From Echinometra lucunter (Eukaryota > Echinodermata > Echinoidea > Camarodonta > Echinometridae): 64,000 nt of DNA. The notes below the pieces were generated by a model. It had not been told where the DNA came from and did not search any database. It saw only the letters and a program-made list of their open reading frames with translations. Location: the NCBI GenBank assembly GCA_029962745.1, contig CM057154.1, forward strand, positions 24,687,654 to 24,751,653. Direction: 5' to 3'. This document shows, piece by piece, positions 12,592-24,263 of the stretch; the first letter of the stretch is position 1, and each line of letters starts with the position of its first letter. The translations under genes were made by a program, and so were the position numbers.

Positions 12592-12790
12592 TACCTGACT
12601 GCTAAGAAAGCATGTGTTATGCTTCTTAGTAAGCAACCTGGGGACCGACGGCTTTAAGTCCCCTCCTAAGGACTTGGTAATGATGATTAATACCTAACCA
12701 AAATGCATTAGCGCATCATCTTGATTTCGAACCCTGGTACTCCCAGTTACGAAACCACTGCTCTGCCACCGAGCGCCAGTGCATCGTCAC
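12592..12790 (-). mobile_element. tRNA-derived SINE (type 1), minus-strand copy
   Basis: On the minus strand a tRNA-like head carries a decayed A box (around GGTGGCAGAGCAGTGG) and a B box GGGTTCGAAATC (12724-12735). A body with GGGGACTTAAAGCCGTCGG, a GGTTGCTTACTAAG stretch and a CAGTCAGGTAAAA 3' end near 12592 follows. The better-preserved copy is at 46255-46453 on the plus strand. This is not a functional tRNA gene: the head is mutated and continues into the SINE body. Confidence 0.85.
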
Positions 12791-13398
12791 TTATAAACAC
12801 TTTTGAATGGGGGAAGGGGGGAGGGGAGGGGCATAGGTATCATGTAACAACATCTTTACAAAATGCATTATAAAAACTCTTATTAAATTCTGTTTATGAT
12901 TATTGCAATTTCAAGCAGATAATAACATGTGATTATTCATAATTATTCATTATCTTAATACGAAATGCACAAACTATAAAGCTCTTTCTTTATTTAAACA
13001 AAAGAAATTATATTTGATGGCACTGATGTACAGTGCAAATTAGTTGCGCAGTAAATCCCTTACGCAGTATGTTCAATTCTGCAGTATGTTCAATTCTGGG
13101 CGAACTTGAAACAGGGTGGACTGAACTGGAAAAATGGAACATGTTCATTTTCACCCTCTTAAGTTTTCATGCAAAATAGATTCACTGCACAGCAAGATGG
13201 TTCACATAAGAACTGTATAAAAAAGTCAAAGGTAGCTCAGAGTTTCATACCATGATAACCATCATGAAAAAAAAAAACACTGAAAAATATTCAAGCTATG
13301 AAACTCTTTGTTCATGATAACTGAAATTCAAAGTTTTTATGAAATAAAACATGAAAAAAGGTAGATCAAAGCTTAAAACTCCACAAAATCCAACTTGA
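12592..13398 (-). repeat. Repeat A (inverted copy at 45650-46453)
   Basis: Beyond the SINE, about 600 bp more (12790-13398) also match the segment at 45650-46255 in reverse complement. Landmarks include the TTTGATGGCACTGATGTACA block (near 13015; partner near 46010), AAGGGATTTACTGCG and GGTAGCTCAGAG. Homology stops abruptly at the SINE 3' end on one side and near 13398 on the other. No coding capacity. It may be a composite interspersed repeat or one arm of an inverted duplication. Confidence 0.8.
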
Positions 13399-13469
13399 GC
13401 TCATACATGCAACATAAATGCTTATACTGTAGGCATAAACAAGAGATGCTTTTTTTAATACCTGTAATA

Positions 13470-14124
13470 CCTGGAATAATTTTAAGAATTAATCCATATT
13501 CGCATATTTCAACTACGTAAATCCATGACATTCTAAAATGGAAAAAAAAAGTAGTCAAAAAGAGCCTATGTACATTATGATTTTTAAAGCTCTGCATGAT
13601 CTTGCCCCAGATTACATGAAAATATCAATACCTTCTAAATCTTATCATTATTCTCTCCGCACAGCAATGCTCACATTAGTTTCCCCCAACCTAAAACGAA
13701 CAGTTGTAAACGGACATTTCTTTATAGGGGGCTTCATTGTACAACCAGCTACCATCCCATTTAATCGCTAATTTTTCTACAACCCAGTCCTCTAAATCGA
13801 ACATTTTAATTTATCTTTATGGATCTTGATTCTTTGTTGAATTACCTTTTATTTTGTCTCGGGCTTGTTAGGTCTCTTGCTTTCCTTTTGTTCATTCTAT
13901 TTATTTTTATTTTATGTTTTATATGTTTTTTTTTTTCAATTTTCTTTTAATTGCTATACATGTTTTATGTTATTTTCTAATTATGACCCCATGGAAGAAT
14001 AGTTGCAATTTGTAAATGGTACTGAAATGGGCTCTCCTCCATTATCATAAATTTTCATTGATTGTCATGTATTAATTGCTGTTTTTTTGTGCTGATGTGG
14101 AAATAAAACCAAACAAACAAACAC
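13470..14124 (+). pseudogene. 3' end of a Jockey/CR1-like LINE
   Basis: The frame at 13538-13771 matches the C-terminal part of the LINE at 36208-44290. It contains MYIMIFKALHDLAPDYM, then YSLR, and ends in a segment corresponding to the usual LWNxLP-type tail. The 3' UTR follows and ends with AAACAAACAAACA repeats (about 14106-14124), a microsatellite tail typical of CR1/L2/Jockey elements. The copy is 5'-truncated near 13470, where it loses similarity to the long copy. Its tail abuts the minus-strand Gypsy fragment at the same place in pol where the long copy abuts the plus-strand Gypsy fragment at 36207. Confidence 0.85.
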
Positions 14125-14126
14125 AT

Positions 14127-14930
14127 CGTCTGTTATACCCGGTTAATCCCAGGAACCTGCGCACGTCTCGGCTACTCTTTGGACGTGGCAGTTTTCTCTG
14201 GGTCCGTCACGATATCCTCCTGGCTGATGACATGGCCCAGATATTTTAACCTTGGTTTGAAGGAGGTGGCACTTTCTGGGTTTGAGCTTTAACCCATGCT
14301 GACGAAGTCGACTGAGTACCAGTCTAAGGCAATCAAGGTGATCATCAAAAGAGATGGAGAAGACTTTGACGTCGTCCAGGTAAATCAGCAGCGATTCAAA
14401 CTGTTGATCCCCTGAGCACGACGTCATCAACCGTTGGAACAGTGCCGGCGCGTTGGGTAGGCCGAACGGCATTCGGACACACTCAAAGAGCCCATTGGTG
14501 TCGTGAAGGCTGTCTTGGGTCTGTCCTACTCGGCCACCTTTTCTTGCCAGTACCCACTAGTCGGGTCGAGAGTGGTGAAGTAGTTGGCATTGCCCAAGAG
14601 CATCATTGATCCAAGGCATGGGAAAGCTTCTCGCTTGATCTTGCTGTTGAGGTGGATGTAGTCCACGCACAGACGAATGAAGCCACCTTTCTTGCGTACT
14701 ACCACAATAGGAGAAGCGTATGAGCTATGGCTCTTCTGAACAACTCCTGCCTTTTCCATCTCCTGGATATGTCGTTTCACCTCTTGGAATTGGGCAGGAG
14801 ATATTCGCCGGTAAGGAAGACGGAAAGAATCATTGTCAACGCGTGGAATGCCATGTCCAACGTCCTTGGCGCATCTATAATCGAATTCATGTAAGGAGAA
14901 GGCGTTTTAGTTTTCAGACGGAAGACGTCC
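14127..14930 (-). pseudogene. pol: Ty3/Gypsy pol fragment: reverse transcriptase
   Basis: Minus-strand frames show the RT domain in order. At 14526-14780 come an EKAGVVQKSHSSYASPIVVV-type entry motif, a VDYIHLNS block (canonical form VDYRxLN) and TTLDPTSGYWQ. After a stop near 14525, frame 14143-14472 begins MPFGLPNAPALFQRLM, with the catalytic YLDD at 14371-14382. The polyprotein would continue towards lower coordinates but is cut by the LINE tail at 14124. At least one in-frame stop (TAG near 14520) and a frame shift near 14210 make it inactive. RNase H, integrase and LTRs were not seen. A close copy of this region lies at 35687-36207 on the other strand. Confidence 0.9.
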
Positions 14931-15400
14931 CAATCTTAAATTCTGGATGAGCTGGCCAAATCCAGTTCGGGAATGCGCCAGCAACGTAGAGGTTCCCGAG
15001 GGAGATGTGAGTGGACCCTGCGGAGTTTCCTCAGGGACAGACGAACCAGTGGAAGGTTTTTGCCGATGACTATGGATCTGTCAGACACATTCCAGACTCG
15101 GATTGTTACCCAGCCACCCGGGGATGCAGCCATCAGTGTTCTTCCTATCATCATGCCAGCCCCCTTAGTAGAATGTCCCACTGGCTCCACCATGGCTAGG
15201 TGTATAACTTGAGCAGTTCCTGGCTACTTTGCACATGACTTCCTTTTCCGCATCTGGCTCGATTGTTTGTCCCTGGCCACGGTGAACGGCCATGCCTAGA
15301 TTTCGATGAGTGTCTCTTCTTAGATGAACCTCGACGGCAGCACAAGGGTCGATGAAGCCCGGGACTTGCCATAGGTACGGCCAAGGCGCATAATCTTAAC
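14931..15400 (-). pseudogene. Ty3/Gypsy fragment: protease/linker region upstream of RT
   Basis: The minus-strand frame 14936-15193 contains a GRTLMAA and WVTIRVWNVSD pattern and VIGKNLPLVRL. This is the conserved stretch between protease and RT in Gypsy pol, where a hydrophobic strand is followed by N and a nucleophile-poor linker. Frame 15196-15384 precedes it with low-quality coding. No intact D(T/S)G protease motif could be identified, so the protease itself is decayed or frame-shifted. Confidence 0.65.
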
Positions 15401-15990
15401 TTAAAATCACTCCATCATGTGCCAAGTGGTTACCTCCAGCTCCATTCATTTTTTTTTTCTCGAGATAGAGTCGGGAATGCCTGAAAAGGGGTAGGATGGG
15501 AATGAAGAAAAGATGAGAAGATGGGATCCTGAATCGATGTGGCTAGGGACGGGTACTCCATCAATAAACAAGAGTGACTCCAAAGCGATTGCGTAGGACT
15601 GAGCAGTCTCGCCATTTCTCTGCACTCGCTCGAAAAGGTGGCGAATGGATCGTCGGTTGGGGTGTTGTCATACTCGGCTTTTAGTTCTGTGAATGCATCT
15701 GCCGTCGACTGCTCTTCCTGGGGATATTGAGAACCAGTCGTCGTGGTTCTCCTCCCAGATTTCCCTCGACGGTGGAGTATTGAAGAGAAGGTGGCGTTCG
15801 GCTGGCTATGAAGAAGTATTTAATATCTCTCACCCAGTCCTCTATGGATATCTACGAGTCTCTCCCATTAAAAATGGGGACCCACGAACCTGGGTGAAAT
15901 GCTGGTCCGGCAGTAGGTGTTGCCTCAGATTGAACTGACAGGTTGAGGGGAGCATCAAACATCAGATCTGCTTCAGCTCTAGTGGCCGCA
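15401..15990 (-). pseudogene. gag: Ty3/Gypsy fragment: gag-like region
   Basis: Across several minus-strand frames the translation gives gag-like blocks: FNGRDS followed by a stop and then EDWVRDIKYF (about 15800-15870), and FERVQRNGETAQSYAIALESL (about 15540-15620, in a frame other than the longest open one). Both resemble the capsid region of Gypsy gag. Frame shifts are frequent. Its position upstream of the protease/RT blocks on the same strand supports one damaged element running from about 15990 down to 14127. Confidence 0.6.
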
Positions 15991-16600
15991 ATTGATTTCG
16001 TGAAGAGAGAAAAGAGACGTTAATGTGAAGGAAATAAATCGCAATGACAGGCGTCAGCTGGTGAAAATTGAAGCTGTTTGGGCCGGTCAACATAAAATTT
16101 CTTATCTACAGAATAGACACTACATAAAAAAATGTTAGATTGTAGATGTTTAACGTCGGAGGTACAAACAAGCATTATGATTCAATAAATACAAGGTTAC
16201 ACGAAACAGTTTTATTGAAAGGATTGAGCAAAAGTCACCGCCCACCCGTCAGTAACAGCTGATTTAAAAAATATATCAACCTATTTGAAACAAAATCACA
16301 TCACATGAATCCTAATTTGCAACAACAAGACATAACAAATAACGCCGATGTAAATCAGAGAAATTATTGTTCCGAACACTCTATAGGAGCCCACAGGGTT
16401 ACAGGTCACTTCTCCAGCGAGGTCAGTTCTGATCCTTGCGCATTCGGTCCCTATCTTCACCTGTTCAGTCAAACGTCAGTTCTGATCTTAGCCTCAGGTT
16501 CGGTCAATATTGGGACACGGTCGTGTGCCCTTCTTCTCTCGCAAATAGTGCCGTCCTGTTTTAGTAGACTAGCATTTAGCATATCCTGGTGACAAATGTA
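15991..16600. other. Non-coding, possible 5' end or flank of the Gypsy element
   Basis: No gene is supported. The sequence could include the 5' leader or LTR of the minus-strand Gypsy element, but no second copy of a putative LTR exists in the window to prove it. Confidence 0.4.
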
Positions 16601-17050
16601 ACCCTCTTAACTTTGTAGGTGCAGAGTACTGAATGAATATTGCACGTTAGAGGCCAGTCTGTAAAACAGGAGGCAAAGGAGAGATATATGTAGTTGGAAC
16701 TCGTGAGTCCTATTGCCATTTAATGCAATTTTGATAAAATCACATTCATATAAAACACACGAAATCACATGTTCTATAAACTAGCACTATACCACTGATC
16801 CTAATCTACTGTAATTACATCTTGATCACTCAAGTAAATAACGAAAAAAAATACCAATGCTATGTCCATTTCCCCATATACTCAGACACGGACTGATTAA
16901 GCACAAGATTATACAATATAAATACCGAAAGGTACTGTTAGGTTGCTTGGACAACAATTTTGATTTATCAACAATTAGCATTCAATGCATAATAATGTTA
17001 TTAGGTTGGGCAGCAATTCACTATGGATTTGGGCTGAAATGAGAAGTTCT
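16601..17050. repeat. Repeat B (inverted copy at 44339-44745)
   Basis: About 440 bp match 44339-44745 in reverse complement. Landmarks are CTTTGTAGGTGCAGAG, CTGTAAAACAGGAGGCAAAG (44650-44697 on the other strand), ATGTCCATTTCCCCATATAC and the GGTACTGTTAGGTTGC block. A 49-bp part (CTGTAAAACAGGAGGCAAAG through AACTCGTGAG) also recurs at about 19854-19902. No coding capacity. Confidence 0.8.
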
Positions 17051-17298
17051 CCAGCTTAGAAATTGCTTATGGTATGATGAGTTTGTGATAGATGGATATG
17101 GGTTTGAACGGTGTATGACGTGTTATGTAATGAAAAGTTTATGCATCAGGGATCGTAATTTTACTGCGGAAAATTTTAATTACCTGCTGTTGAGTTGTGA
17201 TAACTGATAATGAATTATTAGGCTTGGGATTTGTGCTGGGTATGGCATGGTTTATGTCACCATTATTCAGGAACAGAAATTTGATAATTCAGAATTAA

Positions 17299-17456
17299 AC
17301 ACTGATTCAATGATTCAATCAAACACTGATTCAATCAATCAATCAATCGATCGATCAAACACTGATTCAATCAATCAACAATCAATCAGTCGATCAGTCA
17401 ATCAATCATGAATCAATCAATCAACCAATCGACTAGTCAATCAATCATTCAATCAA
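17299..17456. repeat. (AATC)n tetranucleotide microsatellite
   Basis: About 158 bp of AATC/GATC repeats with occasional AACACTGATTC insertions. It is interrupted, hence moderately old. Confidence 0.95.
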
Positions 17457-20120
17457 CGAAATGGGTATTAATTAGCATACCTTCTTTATGGCAAATGAGT
17501 TTTGGAAATGGTAGAGTTTTGAACAAGGAAAGATGAGATGAATGGTTTGGAATGGAGGAAAATGCCTCGGGATAGACCTATGACAATCAAAAACACATCC
17601 CGGAACTGTGGCACGTCACTCACACACATACACATCCACACACACCACGCTGCACCCACAACCCCACCCCCCCCCCCCCCACACGAACTACCAGGGGTAC
17701 CGCTACAATTACCCCGGACATCAACACAAGATAATACGGTACTGTCAAGATAACTTCCATAATCAAAGTGTGGTTAAAAAGACAATACATGATCACTCAT
17801 GCATAAACTTTTGAATTCATAAGCGATGTCATTCACTGCACAAACCCATATCCATCATGATTCATTATGAACTCATCAGACAATCAGCAATTTCTTAACC
17901 GGATAACTTTTCATCTCATCCAAAGCGGATAGCCAATTCCTGCGCAACCCGGTTTTCACGTCTTTTACAAAGGACGTGGGCAGTGCTCACTCTTTTCAAG
18001 AGACTACCAAGAGCCCGTTTACACTGCAGACCCAATCTCGGGTCACAGATGCTGGCAAAGTTGCCCATTCAAGGATCCGATAATAAGGATTTACTTAAAC
18101 TTTCAAACTTCATAACTCTTGAACAGATTTTGCTCAAACTTTGACTGTTTACTCTTCTTCTTCTTCTTCATTCACTGGAAGCACACTGATGTCTGGGTTG
18201 CATTTTTTCCTTAACAAAGCTCCGGGTCCTATCCTCCCCCTTTACGGCGAAATAGTCAAAAGTTGTAAGAACTAATCTAAACATCACATTCTTTTTCTCC
18301 TTTCTCGTGGATGCGGTCACTCCGCACTGCCCATGAGAATGTACGTAGTCTAAATCCGCAGACACTCTAGTCATCAATGATCATTAATTATAACTAAAAC
18401 TCCCCCACCCCCCCCCCAAAGGGTTGGAAACGCAAGTTTCTTCGGTTATACCTCTCTTGCCATGACATATTTTTCACTTTTCTTATTAGCATGAGAAAGT
18501 GTGTTTATTCCTCTGTAAAATGATAAGCGATTTGTTAAGCTTTTTCGCCTGTGGAATTTGCAGCGAATCAAAGTAAGGAGGTCATAAATAAAATGTAGCA
18601 AAATGCACTCATATTGTCATGACTGTCTGGCATCAACCTATAGAAAGATGTCGAGCAGAACGCGATCCGAAAATCTGAGGAGGTGATGAAGCCGTCTTCT
18701 TGCTCAATAGTTGATTCTTGTTAAGAGATGTCCATCTCTTGGTCTCTCTTGGACATTACTAGTTTCTCAAATTTTTAGAGGACTCTGGCTATGGGTTTGC
18801 CTTATTACCCGTGCCTTTTAAGCAGTGATGGTTTCGAAAGCTGATGACCGAATGGCACCGAATCTTGCATGACATGTCTTTATAGTGCATGACTTTCATT
18901 CGGATTCTTTAGAATTTCATACTCCTGGATGACTTTTTGGGAACAATATCTAAACAATCTACACAAAAATCAATCAAAGAAAGCACAGTGCTCTGCATCA
19001 CTAGACCAGTTTTTTTTTTTCTAGTGCAATTTGCAACTTTTAGCTTTTGACCCTGCCCATTATTCTGATGTACTGCTCATTCCATCATGGCAAATCTTAC
19101 CAAATAGGATATCATTCTGACGAGGAATAAACACACTTTCCGATGGTTATAAAAGAAGCAGTGATCATGCCATAACGACAGAGATATAATTGATTAAACT
19201 TGAGTTTCCCAACTTTCTTTTAGGAGTTTATGTAAATCAATTTAGAATAAACACAAATTACATCCAAGAAATATTTACATTATTGCACATAAATTATTTC
19301 CACGAAATGCTAGTGGATCCCAGCTCAATGAAAATACACAATACTTTTATAAACATTACATAACAGTACATGAAAGTGGACTAGCACTGTCTGCTCGGAA
19401 CACTGTACAGGCTGTGTGAATATCATCTCCTTCTGATGGAGTCTTTCAAAACTTTATGTAACCGAAAATAGGAAAATATGTTTATGTTTCCCAGACGAGA
19501 AGATATCAATTGCCATCAAGAATGAAAACAGAAGCTCAGTCATGTAAAAGAAACATTGATTAGCTCATGTATCTGAGTTGCAATCTGATTGCAATCGACA
19601 ATGTGAAATGTCTATCGAATTTTAAAGAATAGATTAGAACACCTTCGGGATCGTGGGTAACGTCACCCGCACAGTATAGTTCAGTAAATTGCGAACAGTT
19701 TTACTTTCTCAACTCAAGATATCTTCCTCTAAATTGAGGATATATACAAATTATAACTCACGTATATTCATATCATTGAAACAGAACAAAGTTATAAAAC
19801 AAAGTGATATGATCTATTTTGAGATAAATTTGATAAGGAATATGATAATTTACCTGTAAAACAGGAGGCAAAGGAAAGATGTGTATAGTTGAAACTCGTG
19901 AGACGGACTGCGAGGAGTCGGACGGGTTTCACGATTTCATGTTATTTTGCATATAATGTAAAAGAACGGGGTCAGCGGATTTGAATAATATGTAGTATTA
20001 ACACAGAAATGTGGTGGGGTCACGTGTTAAGTGCATTTGCATAAATAGCGTCATGCGAAATACAGCAGTTCAGGTGGCAACAGGGTGGGGTATATATTTA
20101 GTCTGTGATACCAGTCACCT
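17457..20120. other. Non-coding, mostly unique sequence
   Basis: No gene is supported. It holds a CACACA-rich patch with a C run at about 17618-17680, a CTT microsatellite at about 18150-18168, a short C run near 18400-18417, and a second partial copy of the repeat B core at 19854-19902. Small open frames here show no recognisable motifs. Confidence 0.5.
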
Positions 20121-20273
20121 GGGCACGGTTTCATGAAAATTATCAGCTCTGACAAGTTGTCAGTCACTGACAATTTCAGTAAAATCCTTGGTTTTGATTG
20201 GCTGAGAAGCACTGATCACTGACTGTTACTATGGTAACTGTCAGTGACTGACAACTTTCATGAAACGGTGCCC
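20121..20273. mobile_element. MITE of 153 bp with long TIRs
   Basis: The element begins GGGCACGGTTTCATGAAA and ends with TTTCATGAAACGGTGCCC, its reverse complement apart from one mismatch (CACGG versus CACCG). A second inverted pair, TGTCAGTCACTGACA and TGTCAGTGACTGACA, lies inside. CTG flanks the GGCAC...GTGCC core on both sides, so a 3-bp target duplication as in PIF/Harbinger-type elements is possible. The interior carries TTTGATTGGCTG, shared with the MITE at 20923. Confidence 0.9.
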
Positions 20274-20479
20274 TGGTTACACATGGATTAGCCAGGCTGG
20301 GCTTTTGTCATGATACTAATCCCCTTGGCCGGTTTTCAATTCAATACTTAAGTCAGAAATACTAGTTTTTATCTTAGTTTTTTACTTAGATAAATACTTT
20401 GCAAACTTTGGTATTCCATTCAATATTTTAGCAAGTATTTTACTCTGTATCCAACACACCTACCTACCTAGGAGACTTA

Positions 20480-20900
20480 AGCCAGCCACGCACTTTACGA
20501 CCCGTCTGCGATCCGATTTTTGAAAAAAAAAAATTGTTATAGCGTTTGATATGAACATTCAAACATGTGAAATCTTAGTTATCAAAGTTTCGAATAGTCG
20601 TATAAATACAAAAAAAAATCGAAATTCCAAGCTATTGCGAGCCTCCCTGTAGGAATAAAATGGAACTCAATTCCGAATCGTAGTGATGTCATAGCAATAT
20701 TGCGATCGGCTACGATTTGAAGCCGATTTGGCCTTTACTTCGACTAGAAGTTAACCAAAAAAAAAATCGATTTTAGTATTCCTATCATTATTCTGAACTT
20801 CAAATAAGATAATTTTACTTGTTTAAACTGTCATGCTTAATGCTAAATGCCATTGGTTCGAAAATCGGGTAGCAGTCGGATCGTATAGTATAGTTCTTTA
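20480..20900. repeat. Weak inverted repeat rich in GATCCGA words
   Basis: CTGCGATCCGATTT near 20506 and, inverted, AAAATCGGGTAGCAG with TCGGATCG near 20860-20885 could be decayed terminal repeats. The interior holds more GATCGGCTACGATT-type words. The match is short and imperfect. Confidence 0.3.
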
Positions 20901-20922
20901 AGCCAATTATTTTGGAGGCCTT

Positions 20923-21074
20923 TGCCGTTGCATAAAGACTTGCTATTACAGTAACTTTGCCATCAATGGGAAATTCCATGGTAACGTTGCTCTACAGCCA
21001 ATCAAAATCCAGTATTCCCTGAAAGTTACCATTGATGGCAAAGTTACTATAATAGCAAGTTTTATGCAACGGCA
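20923..21074. mobile_element. MITE of about 152 bp with long TIRs
   Basis: The left end TGCCGTTGCATAAA is followed by ACTTGCTATTACAGTAACTT and GCCATCAATGG. The right end carries the reverse complement of all three blocks, ending TTTATGCAACGGCA. Arms are about 50 bp. The interior includes AGCCAATCAAAA, the reverse complement of the motif in the MITE at 20121. No transposase. The target duplication is unclear. Confidence 0.88.
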
Positions 21075-21179
21075 CCCTTGAGTACAATTTGCATTGCCAT
21101 TTATGGATTGTAATTTGCTTTTATTATTTCACGACTTCTAGGGAAATCATGCCTCCAGACTGTGTATTGTTAGAAAATC

Positions 21180-21458
21180 TCAAACAAGGGAGCGAATGAA
21201 GCGACCGAGCTGGCCACAAGGGAGTTTTTTTATATTTCTTTTTTTCAAATTGAAATTGAAAAACCTGATGCACACTTTGGGTGGATTTTTTGGAAAGAAA
21301 TCCGATAAAAAGTAAGGCTTCTTTTTTATTTATTTTTTATTAGTTTATTTTTTTTAGGGGGGCTGCCCCTGGCAAAATGATATCTTGCCCCTGGTGGGCA
21401 AAACGATATATTTGCCCACCTGAAATTTTCTGGGAGGAGGCAACTGCCCCCTTGCCAC

Positions 21459-21503
<45 letters not shown>

Positions 21504-21516
21504 CTAGACGCCTCTG
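21180..21516. mobile_element. hAT-like element fragment with 43-C tract next to its end
   Basis: The right terminus, read on the minus strand, starts CAGAGGCGTCTAGCGG. This resembles CAGGGGCGTCGCTAGA of the hAT-like element at 37846. Directly inside are 43 consecutive C (21460-21502), then a G/C-rich region repeating GCCCCTGG and GGGCA words. Near 21186-21215 lies AGCGAATGAAGCGACCGAG, a diverged form of the GCGAGCGCAGCGAGCGAGG motif of the other hAT-like copies. No left terminus or 8-bp target duplication was found, so this is a fragment. Confidence 0.55.
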
Positions 21517-23060
21517 GACACTTACTAACAAAATTCCATCACGGCAGGTTGAAACCAAAGTATATCACAACCGAATACGATGGTTCCCCGGCTGCTATTG
21601 TTTTCAAGCTTTCCGCTTAAGGTAGCTGACTTCTAATAACTGGCCCCTGCATTTATTTTGATTTCCTGACCCAACTCCTTTATTTTACATTATCTAAGCA
21701 TATTATCTATTATTTGTATATTTGTCACACTTTAAATATTTGTATCAACTCTGATTTGTTTCATTACTGTATCCAATATTTGTATTTGATTTCTCAATAA
21801 ATGCAGAAACTTCTGAAAAAAAGTCTCTCAACTGAACTGCCTTAAAAAATGTCCTTCCGGGTGAACAAATGCCCCTCCCTAGATAGAATGCGTGCATCTC
21901 TTCACTTCAGGCGACATGCCCTTAGCTTAAACTCATCCATCCATTATATTATAACCAAAGTCCGTTGGTAGCGCACAGAGACACTATATCGGTACTGCAG
22001 ACGTGAATGCATAGCTGCCATGAAAAAAAGCAATATTGATTTTTTTTTTTTTTGGTGTTGCATACTTTGAAATGTTCATCCGTAGAAACAATATCTTTTC
22101 AGCACAAGGAATTTGACGATCAAGTACGAACTTCATGAGGAGGTCTCATCTACTGTGGACTTCTCTCTCCCCCCCCCCCCCCCCCTCTCTCTCTCTCTCT
22201 CTCGCTGGCCGTAATAGTAGATATGCATAGCTGAAAAAATTTGCACTTTGTCTAAAAGCACCAAATTTGGCGCATCGGTGAAGAAATCCATACTAATCAA
22301 TATCTAATATGGAAGCACTTTCAGATAATGGTTTAATGGGGCACTTTTCCATAATATTTAATGAAGGGGTCGCTCGGGGTCTGGTATCATCTTCCTTTGA
22401 CTCTCCATTTTCCATTTTCATTTATCATTGGTCAAGGGGACGGTATAGATCGTTGGGACTATTATGGATTTGGTAAAACAGTTATCACAAAGGTATTTAC
22501 AGAGAGTGTATATTATAGAATGGAATTATAGAAATTTGTCAGTTTTATTTGAAACAGCATTATTGATCAGTCATGATGACACAATTTCATTTACCGAAAT
22601 AGATTTACATGCGAGAGTTCGTGCCTTCTGTAAATACGAGGAATACTCTGCGCATGCCCGTTTTATATAAAAATTCGAAAAAAAAGTACCTGCATCACAG
22701 TAATGGGGAGGAGAAATGCGATTAGGGGTACCGCAGGTATCTATCAGGAGTGTGGCACAATACTGCAACAAAAAGACATGCTGTTTTGTGAAGCTATGAA
22801 ATGGCGATCCGTATGTATCTTTGTACCGGTTACCACTCCTGGACCTGCTATCTTTAGTGGTGCCTCTTTTTCTCATGTTTAGCGACATTCTTGGTGCAAT
22901 GATGATTTCCACAACTGAGTATAGTTTCATAAAAACGTAATTTGGCTGTAACATGATTTGGAGGCGCACCCCATGTTTCTAAATGAATAAATCAATGGAC
23001 GTCTTCCTTGCAAGACTTTAAAATTATCCCACCTTGAAGCAGAAGGACGTCAGTATAGAA
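21517..23060. other. Non-coding sequence with a C/CT tract
   Basis: No gene is supported. A CT run, about 17 C and another CT run lie in sequence at about 22152-22203. Open frames at 22464-22969 overlap on both strands and have no recognisable domain. Confidence 0.5.
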
Positions 23061-23269
23061 GGCAGTTGTTCCCTTGGCCAGAATGAGCCCTTCCAACTTG
23101 TGAGGTAGTATCATTAGCAATTCTTATTTTCTTCCATGTATTTTTTTGTTTGTTTTGTTTTCCCCTTACTCATGTTTGGCATTCCACCTGGTGTTCCAGT
23201 ACGTAAACATAGAGCTTATAATAATTATCCCTGTTCTGGGTTCCTCCTTCTATCTCTCTTTCTCTCTCC

Positions 23270-23290
23270 CCCCCCCCCCCCCCCCCCCCC
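23270..23290. repeat. Poly-C run
   Basis: About 20 consecutive C following a TCTCTC stretch, inside the 5' part of long-repeat copy 1. Confidence 0.9.
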
Positions 23291-23530
23291 GCTTTTAAAC
23301 AAAACATGCACTCTAGTTGGCCTCATTCCTATGCCGAACCAATCCATACTCTTGTTTAGACTCGTATCGGATGCTTGTTTTAATGATTATACACCGATAG
23401 GATTCAGTATGCCGCATTTAAGGAAAACAGTAAATTTATCAGCATATTCCTAAGACATGCAACCACATGATAACAGATGAAGTCCTACTCGCAGCATGTA
23501 CATTGTTATCGGTTAGGTTAGCCCACTTTT

Positions 23531-23534
<4 letters not shown>

Positions 23535-23562
<28 letters not shown>
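23535..23562. repeat. Poly-A run
   Basis: Nearly 30 consecutive A inside long-repeat copy 1. Copy 2 has only a short A-rich word at the equivalent place (around 30526), so this is a local expansion. Confidence 0.85.
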
Positions 23563-23566
<4 letters not shown>

Positions 23567-23863
23567 GTGTAAACAGAAGTGGGCCGAGAAAAAAATCTAG
23601 TACAATCGTTGGAGCAAAGTCGCCCCCTTGACCCTACTGACAGTAAGGGAAGAAGCAAAAATTTGCAAATGTTGATTCCATCTCTGCACCTCTCCCGGTT
23701 GTCTCTGTTCTCTCTTTTTCGCTTTTATTTTCGCGTTTCCTTTTTCTTTCCCTTCCTTTCTTACTGCCTAGCTCCTGGAGCAAAAGCAATTAAATATGCT
23801 GTATTTCGCCACATTCCACTGGATCCCGTACATTATCATGTTTGACAATTTCATCATACAAAC

Positions 23864-24030
23864 ATAAATAATAATGATAATGATACTACTACTACTAATA
23901 ATAATGATAATAATGATAATGATAATAATGATAATAATAATAATAATAATAACAATAATAATAATAACAATAGTGATAATAATAATAATGATAATAATAA
24001 TAATAACAATAATGATAATAACAATAATAA
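23864..24030. repeat. (AAT)n microsatellite at a SINE 3' end
   Basis: About 165 bp of ATA/ATG trinucleotides adjoining the 3' end of the minus-strand SINE at 24033. Copies 2 and 3 have only a few ATA/ATG units here, so the tail has expanded in copy 1. A short (ATT)n tail is common for SINEs. Confidence 0.9.
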
Positions 24031-24032
24031 GA

Positions 24033-24263
24033 ACTGGGTTTTATTTACTCCAGGGTACCCACATCAGTTTTACTAGTGCTCTTCCTGCGGCTCCAACAGG
24101 CATTAATACCTCAACATTGCCATGATTCCATTGAATGCACTTGGGTCGGAAGGGACATGTGAGGGCCAAACATCTTGTCCAAGGATGGAAGCACCAATCG
24201 AGGAATGAACCCAGGACCTCTCGCATGAGAGGCAAGAGCTTCCACCACTATACCATGGTTCTC
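24033..24263 (-). mobile_element. tRNA-Glu-like SINE (type 2), copy in long repeat 1
   Basis: On the minus strand a tRNA-like head starts near 24263 (GAGAACCATGGTATAGTGG, A box). Its anticodon arm pairs CTTGC with GCGAG around a CTCTCAT loop, giving anticodon CTC as in tRNA-Glu. A B-box-like GGGTTCATTCC follows. The body ends at TAAATAAAACCCAGT, next to the AAT microsatellite. The same unit is at 30852-31076, 50309-50535 and 55258-55489. Confidence 0.8.

Noticed and set aside
22571..22969. Minus-strand frame of 132 codons
   Set aside because: No recognisable motif, signal or repeat relationship; length is within chance for this amount of DNA.
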